A stretch of DNA of 64,000 nucleotides from Nonomuraea ceibae (GTDB lineage: Bacteria > Actinomycetota > Actinomycetes > Streptosporangiales > Streptosporangiaceae): positions 186,001-250,000 of the forward strand of contig NZ_JAHKRO010000001.1 of assembly GCF_019396325.1 (NCBI RefSeq), read 5' to 3'. A model generated the notes under the pieces. That model ran no database searches and was not told the DNA's origin. It worked only from the letters and a program-made list of their open reading frames with translations. The position numbers were made by a program, and so were the translations under genes. Below are positions 50,730 through 59,184 of the stretch, piece after piece. Every line of letters starts with the position of its first letter. Position 1 is the stretch's first letter.

Positions 50730-51716
50730 TCAGGCCAGGACGGAGAGGAGCTCGTCCCCCCTGGCCGTGATCTTGATGTGGACGTGGCGGCCGCGGCGCT
50801 CGCGGCTGAGCAGGTCGGCGGCCTGGAGCTGGTCGCAGTGGTAGCTGGCAGTGGAGGGCGAGCAGTCCAGCAGGGCGGCGAGCTTCCCGATGGGAATGGA
50901 GGTCCCAGCCAGCCGCAGGATGGCGGCGCGGGTGCGACCGAGAGTGAGAGCGAGCTTGTCGGTGTCCTCGCGGGCGGCATGGCTGGTGCGGCCGGACCAC
51001 AGGAGGCCGACGGCGGGCAGGGGGTAGCCGATCCACGCCGGGCCGGGCTGGTCGAAGGAGAACAGGCAGGCGCCGTGACCGGAGACGACGGGCACGAAGG
51101 TGAGGCGACGGCCGGCGAGGTCGAAGGATCTGCCCTGCTGGTCCGGAAGCCGGATGGAGGCGCTGTCGCAGGTCAGCCGCCCGCTCAGCCCGGGCAGGAG
51201 AGCGTGCAGGCTGCGCGTCACGGCGGCAAGGCCGATGCGCTCCTGCTCCTTGTGCAGGAGGGCGTCGGCGTTCTTCCAGACGGTGCGGAACTCCTTCCAC
51301 AGCCGGTTCATGAGACCGGCGTAGGCGCGTATCCAGGGTCCGGGGCGGTCCGCGACCGCGTGCCAGTGCCGGGGCAGGACGGGGCCGAACTCGGCCTCCA
51401 GTTCCCGGATGAGAATGCGGTCATCCAGTTCGGCGAGAGCGTCCAGATAGGCGCCCATGTCCGCCTCCGCGATCGTCGAGGTCGCGGTTAGGCAGTCGGG
51501 GATGACCGAGTAGTAGGGGTCGAACAGCGGACGCAGGACGACGGCGTCGTCGCCGATGACCGCTGCGACGGCCCGCTGCCAGTGGCGGGGCACGCCATGC
51601 GGCCGGCCGCCGACCGTGCCCGCGATCAGCGACAGGAGCGTCGCGCCGGCATGCAGGGACACGGTGGCGTTGACGTCGTCGAGCGCTCCGACATGTAACT
51701 GCGAGTAGCCGGGCAT
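50730..51716 (-). CDS. ArsR-like regulator with large N-terminal domain
   Basis: 328 residues. The N-terminal 230 residues form an uncharacterised domain (DUF5937-like); the winged HTH is at the C-terminus (about 255-325; IPIGKLAALLDCSPSTASYHC and a basic wing RRGRHVHIKIT). In actinomycetes such long ArsR-like proteins often regulate adjacent membrane proteins. AGGAG precedes ATG 51716. Confidence 0.78.
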   Translation of the reverse strand: MPGYSQLHVGALDDVNATVSLHAGATLLSLIAGTVGGRPHGVPRHWQRAVAAVIGDDAVVLRPLFDPYYSVIPDCLTATSTIAEADMGAYLDALAELDDRILIRELEAEFGPVLPRHWHAVADRPGPWIRAYAGLMNRLWKEFRTVWKNADALLHKEQERIGLAAVTRSLHALLPGLSGRLTCDSASIRLPDQQGRSFDLAGRRLTFVPVVSGHGACLFSFDQPGPAWIGYPLPAVGLLWSGRTSHAAREDTDKLALTLGRTRAAILRLAGTSIPIGKLAALLDCSPSTASYHCDQLQAADLLSRERRGRHVHIKITARGDELLSVLA

Positions 51717-51803
51717 GCGTCTTCTCCTCTCGCGAGTGGGGGAGACATCGGGAGCGTAGAACCTGACGCGACGTGAGACGCAAGCGAACACCGCTTGTCG
51801 TGA

Positions 51804-52640
51804 CTAGGTGAGAGAGAGGGCCAGGACGCCGGCGAGGACCACGCCCATGCCGATCATCTGCGGACGGGTGAGCCGCTCCTTCAGGACGATCCGGGCGAGG
51901 ACGATGGTCACCACCGTGTGCAGGGAGCCCAGCACGGCCGCGACGCTGACCGGGCCGAGCATCGAAGCGACGGCGTACTGGGCGTCGGCCGCGACGATGA
52001 GCACGCCGATCGAGGCCAGCACCGGCAGGTCGCTCCTCCGTACGGTGACGTGGTGACGCGTGAGGACGACGGCAGAGGCGATCACGATCACGGTGGTCAG
52101 GCGAGCGGTCAGCAGCGCCCAGCCGGTGTCGGCCTGGCCGGCGTGGTGCATGGACAGGAAGAAGGTGCCGAATCCGAGCGCCGCGAGCAGGCCGTACAGA
52201 ATGCTCGTCAACGGCCGATCGCCCGTCCCGGTGGCTGGGCGCCGGGAGGCGATGACCAGTCCGAGCGCGGTGAGCACCAGCCCGGCGAACTGGAGCGGAC
52301 CCGGCACCTGCCCCGCCACGAGCCCGGCGAGCAGGGGGATGAGGGGCGCGGCCGCCGCGACGGGGGCGACGATGCTCATCGTGCCGACGGCGAGGCCGCG
52401 GTAGAGGGCGGCGATGCCCACCGTCTCGCCCAGCCCGGCGACGGCCGCCTGAACGAGGAAGGCAGGGTCCGGCGGGCCCACGCCGCGTACGGCGGTCGTG
52501 ATCGTGAGCAGGACGAGAGCGGTGGCCTGCGAGATGAGCAGGACGGACGGCACGGGGCGGGAACGGCTCTTCAGCCCTCCCAGGAAGTCGGAGGCCCCCC
52601 AGCCGAGCCCGGCGCCCAGGGCCAGGGCGATGGCGAGCAC
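51804..52640 (-). CDS. EamA/DMT-family transporter
   Basis: 278 residues, ten membrane helices in two EamA repeats (about 1-130 and 148-278), with the GWGASDFLGG opening and the final ERLTRPQMIGMGVVLAGV helix typical of the family. GTG start 12 bp after the hydrolase stop, so in one operon with it. Exports or imports small metabolites; substrate unknown. Confidence 0.87.
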   Translation of the reverse strand: MLAIALALGAGLGWGASDFLGGLKSRSRPVPSVLLISQATALVLLTITTAVRGVGPPDPAFLVQAAVAGLGETVGIAALYRGLAVGTMSIVAPVAAAAPLIPLLAGLVAGQVPGPLQFAGLVLTALGLVIASRRPATGTGDRPLTSILYGLLAALGFGTFFLSMHHAGQADTGWALLTARLTTVIVIASAVVLTRHHVTVRRSDLPVLASIGVLIVAADAQYAVASMLGPVSVAAVLGSLHTVVTIVLARIVLKERLTRPQMIGMGVVLAGVLALSLT

Positions 52641-52652
52641 GGGTGCGTCCGA

Positions 52653-53510
52653 TCAGCGATGGGCGGTGTGGCCGAGGATCGCGGGAACGACCGTGTCCCA
52701 GTGGCGGCGGGGGAAGGTCTCGTGACCGGTCCCGTCCATGACCATGAGGCGAGCGTCGGGGATCTCCGCGGCCAGGGCCTGCCCATGAGCCGGCGGCAGG
52801 AAGGGGTCTTCGGCGCCGTGCAGCACGAGCGTCGGGGCCTTGATCCGGCCGAGCCGGTGCCGCCAGGGCTCGCCGGCGTCCAGGAGGAACGGGTTGGTCA
52901 GCTGTGCGGCGAGATCGATCGTGCGATCGGCGACCCGGCCGGCGAGCTCGCGTACGGCCGGCTCGTCGAAGTGGCCCGGTGCGGCGAAGGGCCGCTCGGC
53001 CTCGACGAGGTGGGCGATGACGGCCTCGCGGTCCTGCCAGTCCGGCTCGGCCGGTTCGGTCGCGTACAGGGACCGCAGCTCGGCCGTCATGTCCGGCAGG
53101 TCGTCGTGGCGGTGACCGGGGCCGCCGGGCGTCGAGGACGCGAGCGTGAGCGTGGCTACCCGATCGGGGTGGTCGAGCGCCACGAGCTGGGCGATGGCCG
53201 CGCCCTGGGACATGCCGACCAGGTGTGCGCGGTCCAGCCCGAGCGCCCCGATGAGGGCGGCGGTGTCGGCGACCAGGTCGCGCAGGTCGTGTGACGGAGC
53301 TCCGGCGGGGGAGCCGGTCGACCGGCCGGCGTCCCGGCTGTCGAAGCGGACGACGTAGCGCTCGCCGGCCGCCAGGCGCCGGGCGAACTCCTCCTCCCAG
53401 TTCAGCAGGCTGTGACCGCCGCCGTGGATCAGCAGGATCGCGGGATCGGCGGGGTCGCCGAAGGTCTCGGTGGCCAGCTCGATCCCGTTGACGTTGAGCA
53501 TCCGCTCCAT
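52653..53510 (-). CDS. Alpha/beta-fold hydrolase
   Basis: 285 residues. Oxyanion HGGGHS (about 30), nucleophile in GMSQGAAIA (Ser about 100), acid in GAEDPFLPP and His in GTGHETFP near the end. Resembles aclacinomycin-methylesterase/haloalkane-dehalogenase-like hydrolases. Cytoplasmic. Divergent from the MarR gene over two TTACATGTAA operators. Confidence 0.88.
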   Translation of the reverse strand: MERMLNVNGIELATETFGDPADPAILLIHGGGHSLLNWEEEFARRLAAGERYVVRFDSRDAGRSTGSPAGAPSHDLRDLVADTAALIGALGLDRAHLVGMSQGAAIAQLVALDHPDRVATLTLASSTPGGPGHRHDDLPDMTAELRSLYATEPAEPDWQDREAVIAHLVEAERPFAAPGHFDEPAVRELAGRVADRTIDLAAQLTNPFLLDAGEPWRHRLGRIKAPTLVLHGAEDPFLPPAHGQALAAEIPDARLMVMDGTGHETFPRRHWDTVVPAILGHTAHR

Positions 53511-53534
53511 TGTGGCCGTCCTCTCCGCCCGTGG

Positions 53535-53583
53535 TTCGTTACATGTAACGAAGAACGTAGCACGCGAGTTCGTTACATGTAAC
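53535..53583. promoter_or_regulatory. Two GTTACATGTAAC operators for MarR regulator
   Basis: A perfect 18-bp palindrome TTCGTTACATGTAACGAA (53535-53552) and a 12-bp copy GTTACATGTAAC (53572-53583), centres 34 bp apart. The second overlaps the -35 region of the promoter whose -10 is TAGAAT (53594-53599), giving autoregulation. Confidence 0.75.
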
Positions 53584-53606
53584 TGGTTGCCGCTAGAATG
53601 GAACCT

Positions 53607-54062
53607 ATGACGCGCTCCAGCCGGCCCGCCCAGGCCGTCCACGACGCCTGGGCCGCCTACCGCAGGCTCCAGCTCCTGGTGGACCCGGCGATCGCCCGCG
53701 AGCTGGAGCAGAACTCGAGCCTGTCGATGCCCGATTACGAGGTGCTGGCCGCGGTGACGGAGCTGGCGAGCACGGAGACGTGCGTGCGCGTGGGCCGCCT
53801 CGCCGCCCGGTTGCAGTGGGCCCACGGCCGTCTGTCCCGCCAGCTCGGCCGCATGGAGCAGCGCGGCCTGATCGCGCGCGAGGCATGCGAGCTGGACGGC
53901 CGCGGCGACGACGTGCTGCTCACCGAGGCCGGACGGCGGGCCCACGAGGAGGCCACCCCCGCCCACCTGGCCTCGATCGACCGGCACTTCGGCCGGGCGC
54001 TGTCCGCCGGTCAGCTGGCAGCTCTCGTCGACATCGAACGCACGCTCTCCGCCGACCACTGA
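53607..54062 (+). CDS. MarR-family transcriptional regulator
   Basis: 151 residues. Winged HTH at about 50-95 (VGRLAARLQWAHGRLSRQLGRME) flanked by dimer helices. The ATG at 53598 overlaps the TAGAAT -10 box, so ATG 53607, seven bases after that box, is the likelier start of a leaderless message. It probably represses itself and the divergent hydrolase-EamA operon. Confidence 0.88.
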   Translation: MTRSSRPAQAVHDAWAAYRRLQLLVDPAIARELEQNSSLSMPDYEVLAAVTELASTETCVRVGRLAARLQWAHGRLSRQLGRMEQRGLIAREACELDGRGDDVLLTEAGRRAHEEATPAHLASIDRHFGRALSAGQLAALVDIERTLSADH

Positions 54063-54202
54063 TCAACGCGCGCAGCCGTACGGACGCGTGCGCCACCGCC
54101 GCTCTGACGTTTCGAGAGCCTTCGAAGCGGTTGCTGCTGAACCCGGCCCGGTCCAAGGCTGGTGCCGTCGGGATGGCATGCGGCTTCGGGGGTGGGTGGT
54201 TC

Positions 54203-56029
54203 ATGGCAGTGGGAGAGGTCGTCGGGACCTCGGGCTCGGTACGGGGGCGGACGCTTCCGTCGCGCTTCTCCGTTCTGGGACCGCTCACCGTCAGCCTCGG
54301 CGACGGCGTATGGCGGCCGGTGCCGGGAGCCAAGAACCGCACCCTGCTGGCCAGTCTTCTCCTGCACGCCAACCAGGTCGTCTCCATCGACGGCCTGTCA
54401 CGACGGCTGTGGGGGGACCAGCCGCCGCAGGACGAACGGCGTGTCGTGCAGACGTACGTCGCCCGGCTGCGGCAGTGGATCGGGGACGAAACGGTCGTCC
54501 GGACGTGGCCGGGAGGCTACGAGATCCGGCTCGGCCCTGACCGGCTGGACCTGCTGGAGTTCCGCCACCTGCTGGGCCGGGCCGCTCAGGCCGGCTCGCC
54601 CGAGCAGGAGGCGGCGCTGTTGCACAAGGCGGTCGCCTTGTGGCGCGGAGCCGCCTGCCCGGACGTCGCCTCCGAGATCCTGCACCAGGACGTCGCCGTC
54701 CTGGAAGAGGAGCGCAGACGCGCCGTCGAACGACGCATCGACCTGGATCTGTCCTCGCGGGGCGCCGGCGGCGATCTCATTCCCGAACTGCGCAGGCTGA
54801 CGCAGGAGCATCCGCTGCGTGAGCGGCACTGGGCCCAGTTGATGCGTGCCCTGCACCGGGCCGGCCGGCGGGCGGAGTCCCTGGCGGCCTACCGTGAGGC
54901 CTTCGGTCACCTGCGAGAGGAGCTGGGTGTCGAGCCCGGCGCCGAACTGCGCGACCTCCACCAGGAGATCCTCGCCGGGACGGCGGAGCCTACGGCGGGA
55001 GCCGTGCCCCCCATGACGCCGCCGGACGTCGCCGAGCCGGATCCGCCGCGGGAGGTGCCCGCTGACATCAGCGGCTTCGTGGGACGCGCCGGCGAGCTGG
55101 AGACCCTGGACCGGGCCACGACGCGCTCGGGCGCCACCGTGATCGTGGGCAGGGCAGGCGTCGGCAAGTCCACGCTGGCCATCCACTGGGCCGCCGCCAC
55201 CGCCGGCGACTTCCCCGACGGCCAGCTCTACCTCGACCTGCGGGGGTTCGACGCGCTGCCGCCCCTCTCCGCCGACCAGGCCCTGCGCATCCTGCTGCGT
55301 GCTCTGGGCGTGCGCTCGGCCGACGTTCCCGCGGAGCGGGACGCGGCCGCCGCGATGTTCCGTTCCCGCACCGCGGGCCGCAGGATGCTGATCGTCCTGG
55401 ACAACGTTCGCAGCACCTGCCATGTACGTTCCCTGCTTCCCGGCAACGGCCCGGCGGTCCTCATCACCAGCCGTAACCAGCTACGCGGCCTCGTCACGAG
55501 TGGCGCCGCGGCGCGGATCGCCCTCGGCCCGCTGCTCCCGGAGGAATCCCTGGAACTGCTGGCCGCGCAGGCGGGCCGCGACCGGCTGCGCCGCGAACCC
55601 GAGCAGGCGAGGATGCTCGCCAAGCTGTGCGAGCACCTGCCCTTGGCCCTGCGCATCATCGGAGAGAGGCTCGCCCGCGTGCCGGGGCTGTCCGCCGAGA
55701 CGCTCGCGCGCGAGATCGAGCGGGACGCCCTGGCCGCCCTCCGAGCGGGCGACGGTGACCAGGACGTCCGGCGTGCGCTGTCGTGGTCGTACGCGCGCCT
55801 CGACCCGGCTGCCCGGCGCACCCTGCACCTGGCGGCCGTTCTCCACCCCGAGAACGTGCTGGAGCCGGAGCCGCTCGCCGCGCTCGTCCAGGCGCCGCTC
55901 GAACGGATCCGGCGGCACCTGGACAGGCTGAACGCCGATCACCTCGTCGAGCAGACCGCGCCGGAACGGTATCTGCTGTCGCCACTCGTCCGCGCTCTTG
56001 CGGCATCCGAGCCGACGCAGGAGCTCTAG
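54203..56029 (+). CDS. SARP/AfsR-type regulator with NB-ARC domain
   Basis: 608 residues. OmpR-like DNA-binding domain (about 20-100), bacterial transcriptional activation domain (about 105-255; ending EELGVEPGAELRDLH), then an NB-ARC ATPase (about 285-540) with Walker A VGRAGVGKST and LIVLDNV, and a final winged-helix part. It lacks the TPR repeats of full-length AfsR (about 990 residues). An in-frame ATG at 54173 is an alternative. SARPs activate promoters with 11-bp-spaced heptamers; one such pair lies nearby at 57313-57330. Confidence 0.9.
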   Translation: MAVGEVVGTSGSVRGRTLPSRFSVLGPLTVSLGDGVWRPVPGAKNRTLLASLLLHANQVVSIDGLSRRLWGDQPPQDERRVVQTYVARLRQWIGDETVVRTWPGGYEIRLGPDRLDLLEFRHLLGRAAQAGSPEQEAALLHKAVALWRGAACPDVASEILHQDVAVLEEERRRAVERRIDLDLSSRGAGGDLIPELRRLTQEHPLRERHWAQLMRALHRAGRRAESLAAYREAFGHLREELGVEPGAELRDLHQEILAGTAEPTAGAVPPMTPPDVAEPDPPREVPADISGFVGRAGELETLDRATTRSGATVIVGRAGVGKSTLAIHWAAATAGDFPDGQLYLDLRGFDALPPLSADQALRILLRALGVRSADVPAERDAAAAMFRSRTAGRRMLIVLDNVRSTCHVRSLLPGNGPAVLITSRNQLRGLVTSGAAARIALGPLLPEESLELLAAQAGRDRLRREPEQARMLAKLCEHLPLALRIIGERLARVPGLSAETLAREIERDALAALRAGDGDQDVRRALSWSYARLDPAARRTLHLAAVLHPENVLEPEPLAALVQAPLERIRRHLDRLNADHLVEQTAPERYLLSPLVRALAASEPTQEL

Positions 56030-56271
56030 CCGGATTGAATGCCGGAGGAAGGCCGGCCGAAGGCGGTAACATCATCACGAAGTATTCGCGGCTGTCTGTT
56101 CCGTCGCGCAATGGATACATCGCCCCGGGCGGAATGACGGTTCTCGACGGCGGGACGTGCGCGTCCTGATGCCTCTCCGGTAAAAGAAAAGCGCGGAGAA
56201 GCGAGCACCGCTCCCGGGTCTGGCGCCGAGAACGGTGATCGCTTCAGACCGTCAGCGTCATGGCGTCGCGG
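56030..56271. other. Gap between SARP gene and small secreted gene
   Basis: 242 bp between two convergent genes. No supported ORF, no strong dyad; a short AAAAGAAAAG patch around 56182-56192 is the only AT-rich spot. I see no function. Confidence 0.5.
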
Positions 56272-56736
56272 TCATGCACTTTTGATCGTGATGCAGGCCG
56301 GGTTCGACCACTCGTTGTCGAAAAAGGTGCGGGCGCAGAGTGTGGAGTTGACCCTGAACATGGTGAAGGGCGCCCAGTCGACGTACGCATCACCGATCTT
56401 GGAGCATTGCGCGGTCCGGGTCTCGTTGAAGGCGGCTCCGCTCTTGTAGGCACCCCACACGTGCACCTTGACGCCGCAGAGCGTGATAGGTCTCCACGGG
56501 AACTTGATGGACCGCATCGATCCGCGGATCTTCTGGACCAACGTGCCCGTTCCCGTCACCTGAATGCAGGTCTCGTTGACATGGCCCGGCCCGTTGCGGG
56601 CAGTGCAGCCGCTCGCGCTGAGCGGGCCGAGCTCATCCGGTCCGGAGGGCGCGGTGGCCGTCGTCGCCGTGGCGCCGGCGGGCGCCGCGATCACCATCGC
56701 GCCGGCGATCGCCGCGGCAACGGCTAAATCTCTCAT
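56272..56736 (-). CDS. Secreted six-cysteine protein, paralogue A
   Basis: 154 residues. Signal peptide about 1-23 (cleavage near AGA-TA), then about 130 residues with six cysteines in the blocks SGCTARNGPG, NETCIQV, LCGVKVHVWG, AQCSK, LCARTF and NPACI. All six align with paralogue B, so three disulfides are likely. It belongs to no family I recognise. Start ATG 56736 has GAGG directly against it; TTG 56742 in the same frame is an alternative. Exported, presumably to the cell wall or medium. Confidence 0.72.
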   Translation of the reverse strand: MRDLAVAAAIAGAMVIAAPAGATATTATAPSGPDELGPLSASGCTARNGPGHVNETCIQVTGTGTLVQKIRGSMRSIKFPWRPITLCGVKVHVWGAYKSGAAFNETRTAQCSKIGDAYVDWAPFTMFRVNSTLCARTFFDNEWSNPACITIKSA

Positions 56737-56803
56737 CCTCAACTGCTTTCGACCTTTCCTCGTTCGTCGTCGTTCGCTCCGGGCCGTCGCACGTGGCGGC
56801 CCA

Positions 56804-57265
56804 TCACTTTCTGATCTGGATACAGGCCGGGTTCGACCACTGATCCTTGAACTGGGTCCGGACGCAGACGCTGGTCCGGTCCTTGAAATGGGCGTTGGGA
56901 TACCAGTTGACGTATGCGCTGCCGCCATAGCTGCATTGCGCCTGACCGGTGCGGTCGAACCTGGCCCCGTTCGCGTAGGTGCCCCACACATGGACCTTCA
57001 CGCCGCAGAGCGTGAGCGGGACCGGCGGGAAATTCCAGGACACCATCGCGCCCCGGACACGCTCGACGTGCGTGCCCTGGCCGTAGACGTAGACACAGGT
57101 GTCGTTGAAGTCGCCGGGGCCGTTTCGGGCGGTGCACCCTGTGGCCGTCAGCGGCCCGAACTCGTCCGCTCCGGGGGTCGCCGTGGCCGCCGCGGGTCCC
57201 GCGACACCCATCGAGCCGGCGACCGCCAGCGCGGCGATGAACGCAAGATTGAGGCGTAGCGCCAT
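56804..57265 (-). CDS. Secreted six-cysteine protein, paralogue B
   Basis: 153 residues. Signal peptide about 1-28 (ends AAA-TA), then the same layout as paralogue A: TGCTARNGPGDFNDTC, LCGVKVHVWGTY, AQCSYG, SVCVRTQF, DQWSNPACI. Identity between the two mature parts is roughly half, highest around the cysteines. AGGAG precedes ATG 57265. A 67-bp gap separates the two genes, so they probably share a promoter upstream of this one, where the SARP-like heptamer pair is found. Confidence 0.78.
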   Translation of the reverse strand: MALRLNLAFIAALAVAGSMGVAGPAAATATPGADEFGPLTATGCTARNGPGDFNDTCVYVYGQGTHVERVRGAMVSWNFPPVPLTLCGVKVHVWGTYANGARFDRTGQAQCSYGGSAYVNWYPNAHFKDRTSVCVRTQFKDQWSNPACIQIRK

Positions 57266-57312
57266 TCACACTCCTTTGAATCGGTGTGATCCCGACGCTA
57301 GGCCGCACTCTC

Positions 57313-57330
57313 TTCATAACGCCTTCAAAC
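57313..57330. promoter_or_regulatory. Candidate SARP box (TTCATAA / TTCAAAC, 11-bp period)
   Basis: Two similar heptamers start exactly 11 bp apart (57313, 57324), the spacing used by SARP activators, in the divergent region between paralogue B and the next small secreted gene. On the minus strand a TAGCGT -10-like box lies 12 bases beyond. Confidence 0.35.
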
Positions 57331-57441
57331 AGCCGTCGCTTTTCGAATGCGAGGCGTAGGCCAGGTGAGGCTCTGCTGAAGGCGTGCGGAGGGCGGCAGG
57401 TGCTGTGCTTTCCCAGACAACAGCCTCCGAAAGGAAAGAGG

Positions 57442-57759
57442 ATGGGCATGCGAAACCTGCTCCGGCTCACTGCCGCCACCGCGGTCGCTGCCGCAGCGGT
57501 CGCACTCGGTGCGTCCGCCCCGGCCAACGCCACCACCGCGCAGTACACGGTGTGCTCCTACACGATCACCGCCGCCCACTATTTCAAGAATCCCAACGGC
57601 GACAACTGGTTCCTGGTGCGCAAGGGCGAACGCCGGCCGGGATATCGCGACGCGACCATGTTCTTGAATGGCGTCCTGCACCGTCAGATGACGCCCGCGC
57701 CGTATGCGTGGGGTGAAGTCGGCAAGATGGTGCTCGTGCCCGGCTCCTGCCGCATCTGA
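57442..57759 (+). CDS. Small secreted protein, unknown
   Basis: 105 residues. Signal peptide about 1-31 (ends ANA-TT), mature part about 75 residues with two cysteines (TVCSYT near its start and GSCRI at its end), which could close one disulfide linking the termini. AAGGAAAGAGG precedes ATG 57442; ATG 57448 is also well placed. I recognise no family. It is divergent from paralogue B. Confidence 0.7.
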   Translation: MGMRNLLRLTAATAVAAAAVALGASAPANATTAQYTVCSYTITAAHYFKNPNGDNWFLVRKGERRPGYRDATMFLNGVLHRQMTPAPYAWGEVGKMVLVPGSCRI

Positions 57760-57806
57760 CCGCAGGAAATCTGAGATCCGAAGCGTCTTCATCGAAGGAG
57801 GAAATA

Positions 57807-58055
57807 ATGCGTATTTCATCGAGAAAAATGGCCGCCTCGCTGGTGGGCGCGGCGTTGGCCTGCGGAATCCAGGCCGGCGTGACCGCGCCCGCGCGTGCCG
57901 ATGCCGTACCGATGGGCTGGGAGCTCTACCACATCTACAACGACCTGTCGGAGATTGCGCGCAAGCAGTGCCACGCCGACGGCCGCCGCCTGTTCGGTAA
58001 CCAGTACAAATGCTCGCCGGGATGGTACGGCTGGACGCTGTATTTCTGGTCCTGA
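57807..58055 (+). CDS. Small secreted protein, unknown
   Basis: 82 residues. Signal peptide about 1-32 (ends ARA-DA), mature part about 50 residues with two cysteines (RKQCHADG, QYKCSPGW) and an aromatic end (WYGWTLYFWS). GAAGGAGG lies about 8 bases before ATG 57807. It follows the previous small secreted gene by 47 bp, probably in one transcript. No family recognised. Confidence 0.68.
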   Translation: MRISSRKMAASLVGAALACGIQAGVTAPARADAVPMGWELYHIYNDLSEIARKQCHADGRRLFGNQYKCSPGWYGWTLYFWS

Positions 58056-58140
58056 GAACGATGGCCCGGCACGCTCGTCATCATCGGATTTCCCTGATCT
58101 GCGGGCGCCGGGCTCCGCCCCTGGCTCACGGGTGCGTGGT

Positions 58141-59184
58141 TCAGCCGCTATCTCGCGGGTGTGCCCGGTCCGGGACGAGCAGGGTGGTGAGCAGGTCGTC
58201 CAGGCTCACGATGCCCACGACACGGTCGCCGTCGCCGTCGGAGCGGATGAGCGCGAGCTGGCTGTGGGCGGCTCGCAGTGCCGCGACCGCCTCCGACACC
58301 GAGGCGTCCGAGGGCAGGGCGGGCAGGCGGTAGGCGAGGTGCGCGGCGGTGACGGTGCGGGCGCGGCGGGCGGCCAGATAGGCGTCGCGGATGTGGACGA
58401 CGCCGAGCGGCGCCGCCGGGTCGCCGACGACGAGGCGGGAGCGTCTGGCGTTCAGGCAGGCGTCGATCACGTCCTGGGCCGAGGCGGTGGCGGGGACGGT
58501 GACGACCCGGTCGAGCGGGGTGACGAGCGCGGCGATGGCGGCGTCGGGGGCGTGCAGGGCCTGGCTGAGCACGGCGTGGTCGTCGGCCTCGATGAGGCCG
58601 AGCCTGCGTGACTCCTCCACCAGGTGCCGCAACTGTTCAGGCGTGCGCGGGTTGGCGCCCTCCTCGCGCGGGTGCACCTTGAACAGGCGCAGCAGGGCGT
58701 TGCTGATGGCGTTGAGCAGGCTGATCACCGGCCGTACCGCCAGGGTGAAGGCGCGGAAGGGCAGCGCCAGGATGGTGGCGGAGCGTTCGGGGTGCGCGAT
58801 CGCCCACGACTTGGGCGCCATCTCGCCGAGCACCATGTGCAGGAAGGTCACGACGGCCAGCGCGATGACGAAGGCGACCGCGTGCGCGGCTGCCTCGGGC
58901 AGGCCGAGCGTGTGGAACAGCGGGGTGAGCGTGCCGGCGATGAGCGGTTCGGAGACGACGCCGAGGCCGAGCGAGCACAGCGTGATGCCGAGCTGGGCGC
59001 CGGCCAGCATGAGCGACAGTTCCTTGATGCCCGACAGGGCGGCCGAGGCGGCCTTGCTGCCTTGCGCGGCGGCCTTCTCCAGCCGGTGGCGCTTGGCCGC
59101 GACGAGGGCGAACTCGGCGGCGACGAAGAAGCCGTTGCCGACGAGCAGGAACAGGGTGAGAGCCAGGCCCAGGGGCAGGTTCAC
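58141..59184 (-). CDS. CNNM/HlyC-family protein without CorC domain
   Basis: 347 residues. DUF21/CNNM membrane domain (about 1-185; GNGFFVAAEFALVA, GAQLGITLCSLGLG, HMVLGEMAPKSWA) and a CBS-pair module (about 200-335). It lacks the C-terminal CorC_HlyC domain of full-length members. GTG 59184 overlaps the stop of its larger neighbour (GTGA). Relatives handle Mg, Co or Na; a paired complex with the neighbour is likely. Confidence 0.88.
   Translation of the reverse strand: MNLPLGLALTLFLLVGNGFFVAAEFALVAAKRHRLEKAAAQGSKAASAALSGIKELSLMLAGAQLGITLCSLGLGVVSEPLIAGTLTPLFHTLGLPEAAAHAVAFVIALAVVTFLHMVLGEMAPKSWAIAHPERSATILALPFRAFTLAVRPVISLLNAISNALLRLFKVHPREEGANPRTPEQLRHLVEESRRLGLIEADDHAVLSQALHAPDAAIAALVTPLDRVVTVPATASAQDVIDACLNARRSRLVVGDPAAPLGVVHIRDAYLAARRARTVTAAHLAYRLPALPSDASVSEAVAALRAAHSQLALIRSDGDGDRVVGIVSLDDLLTTLLVPDRAHPRDSG

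Noticed and set aside
54203..58055. SARP gene as pathway activator of an antibiotic cluster
   Set aside because: Downstream genes are small secreted proteins and then cation-transport genes; no biosynthetic enzymes follow.
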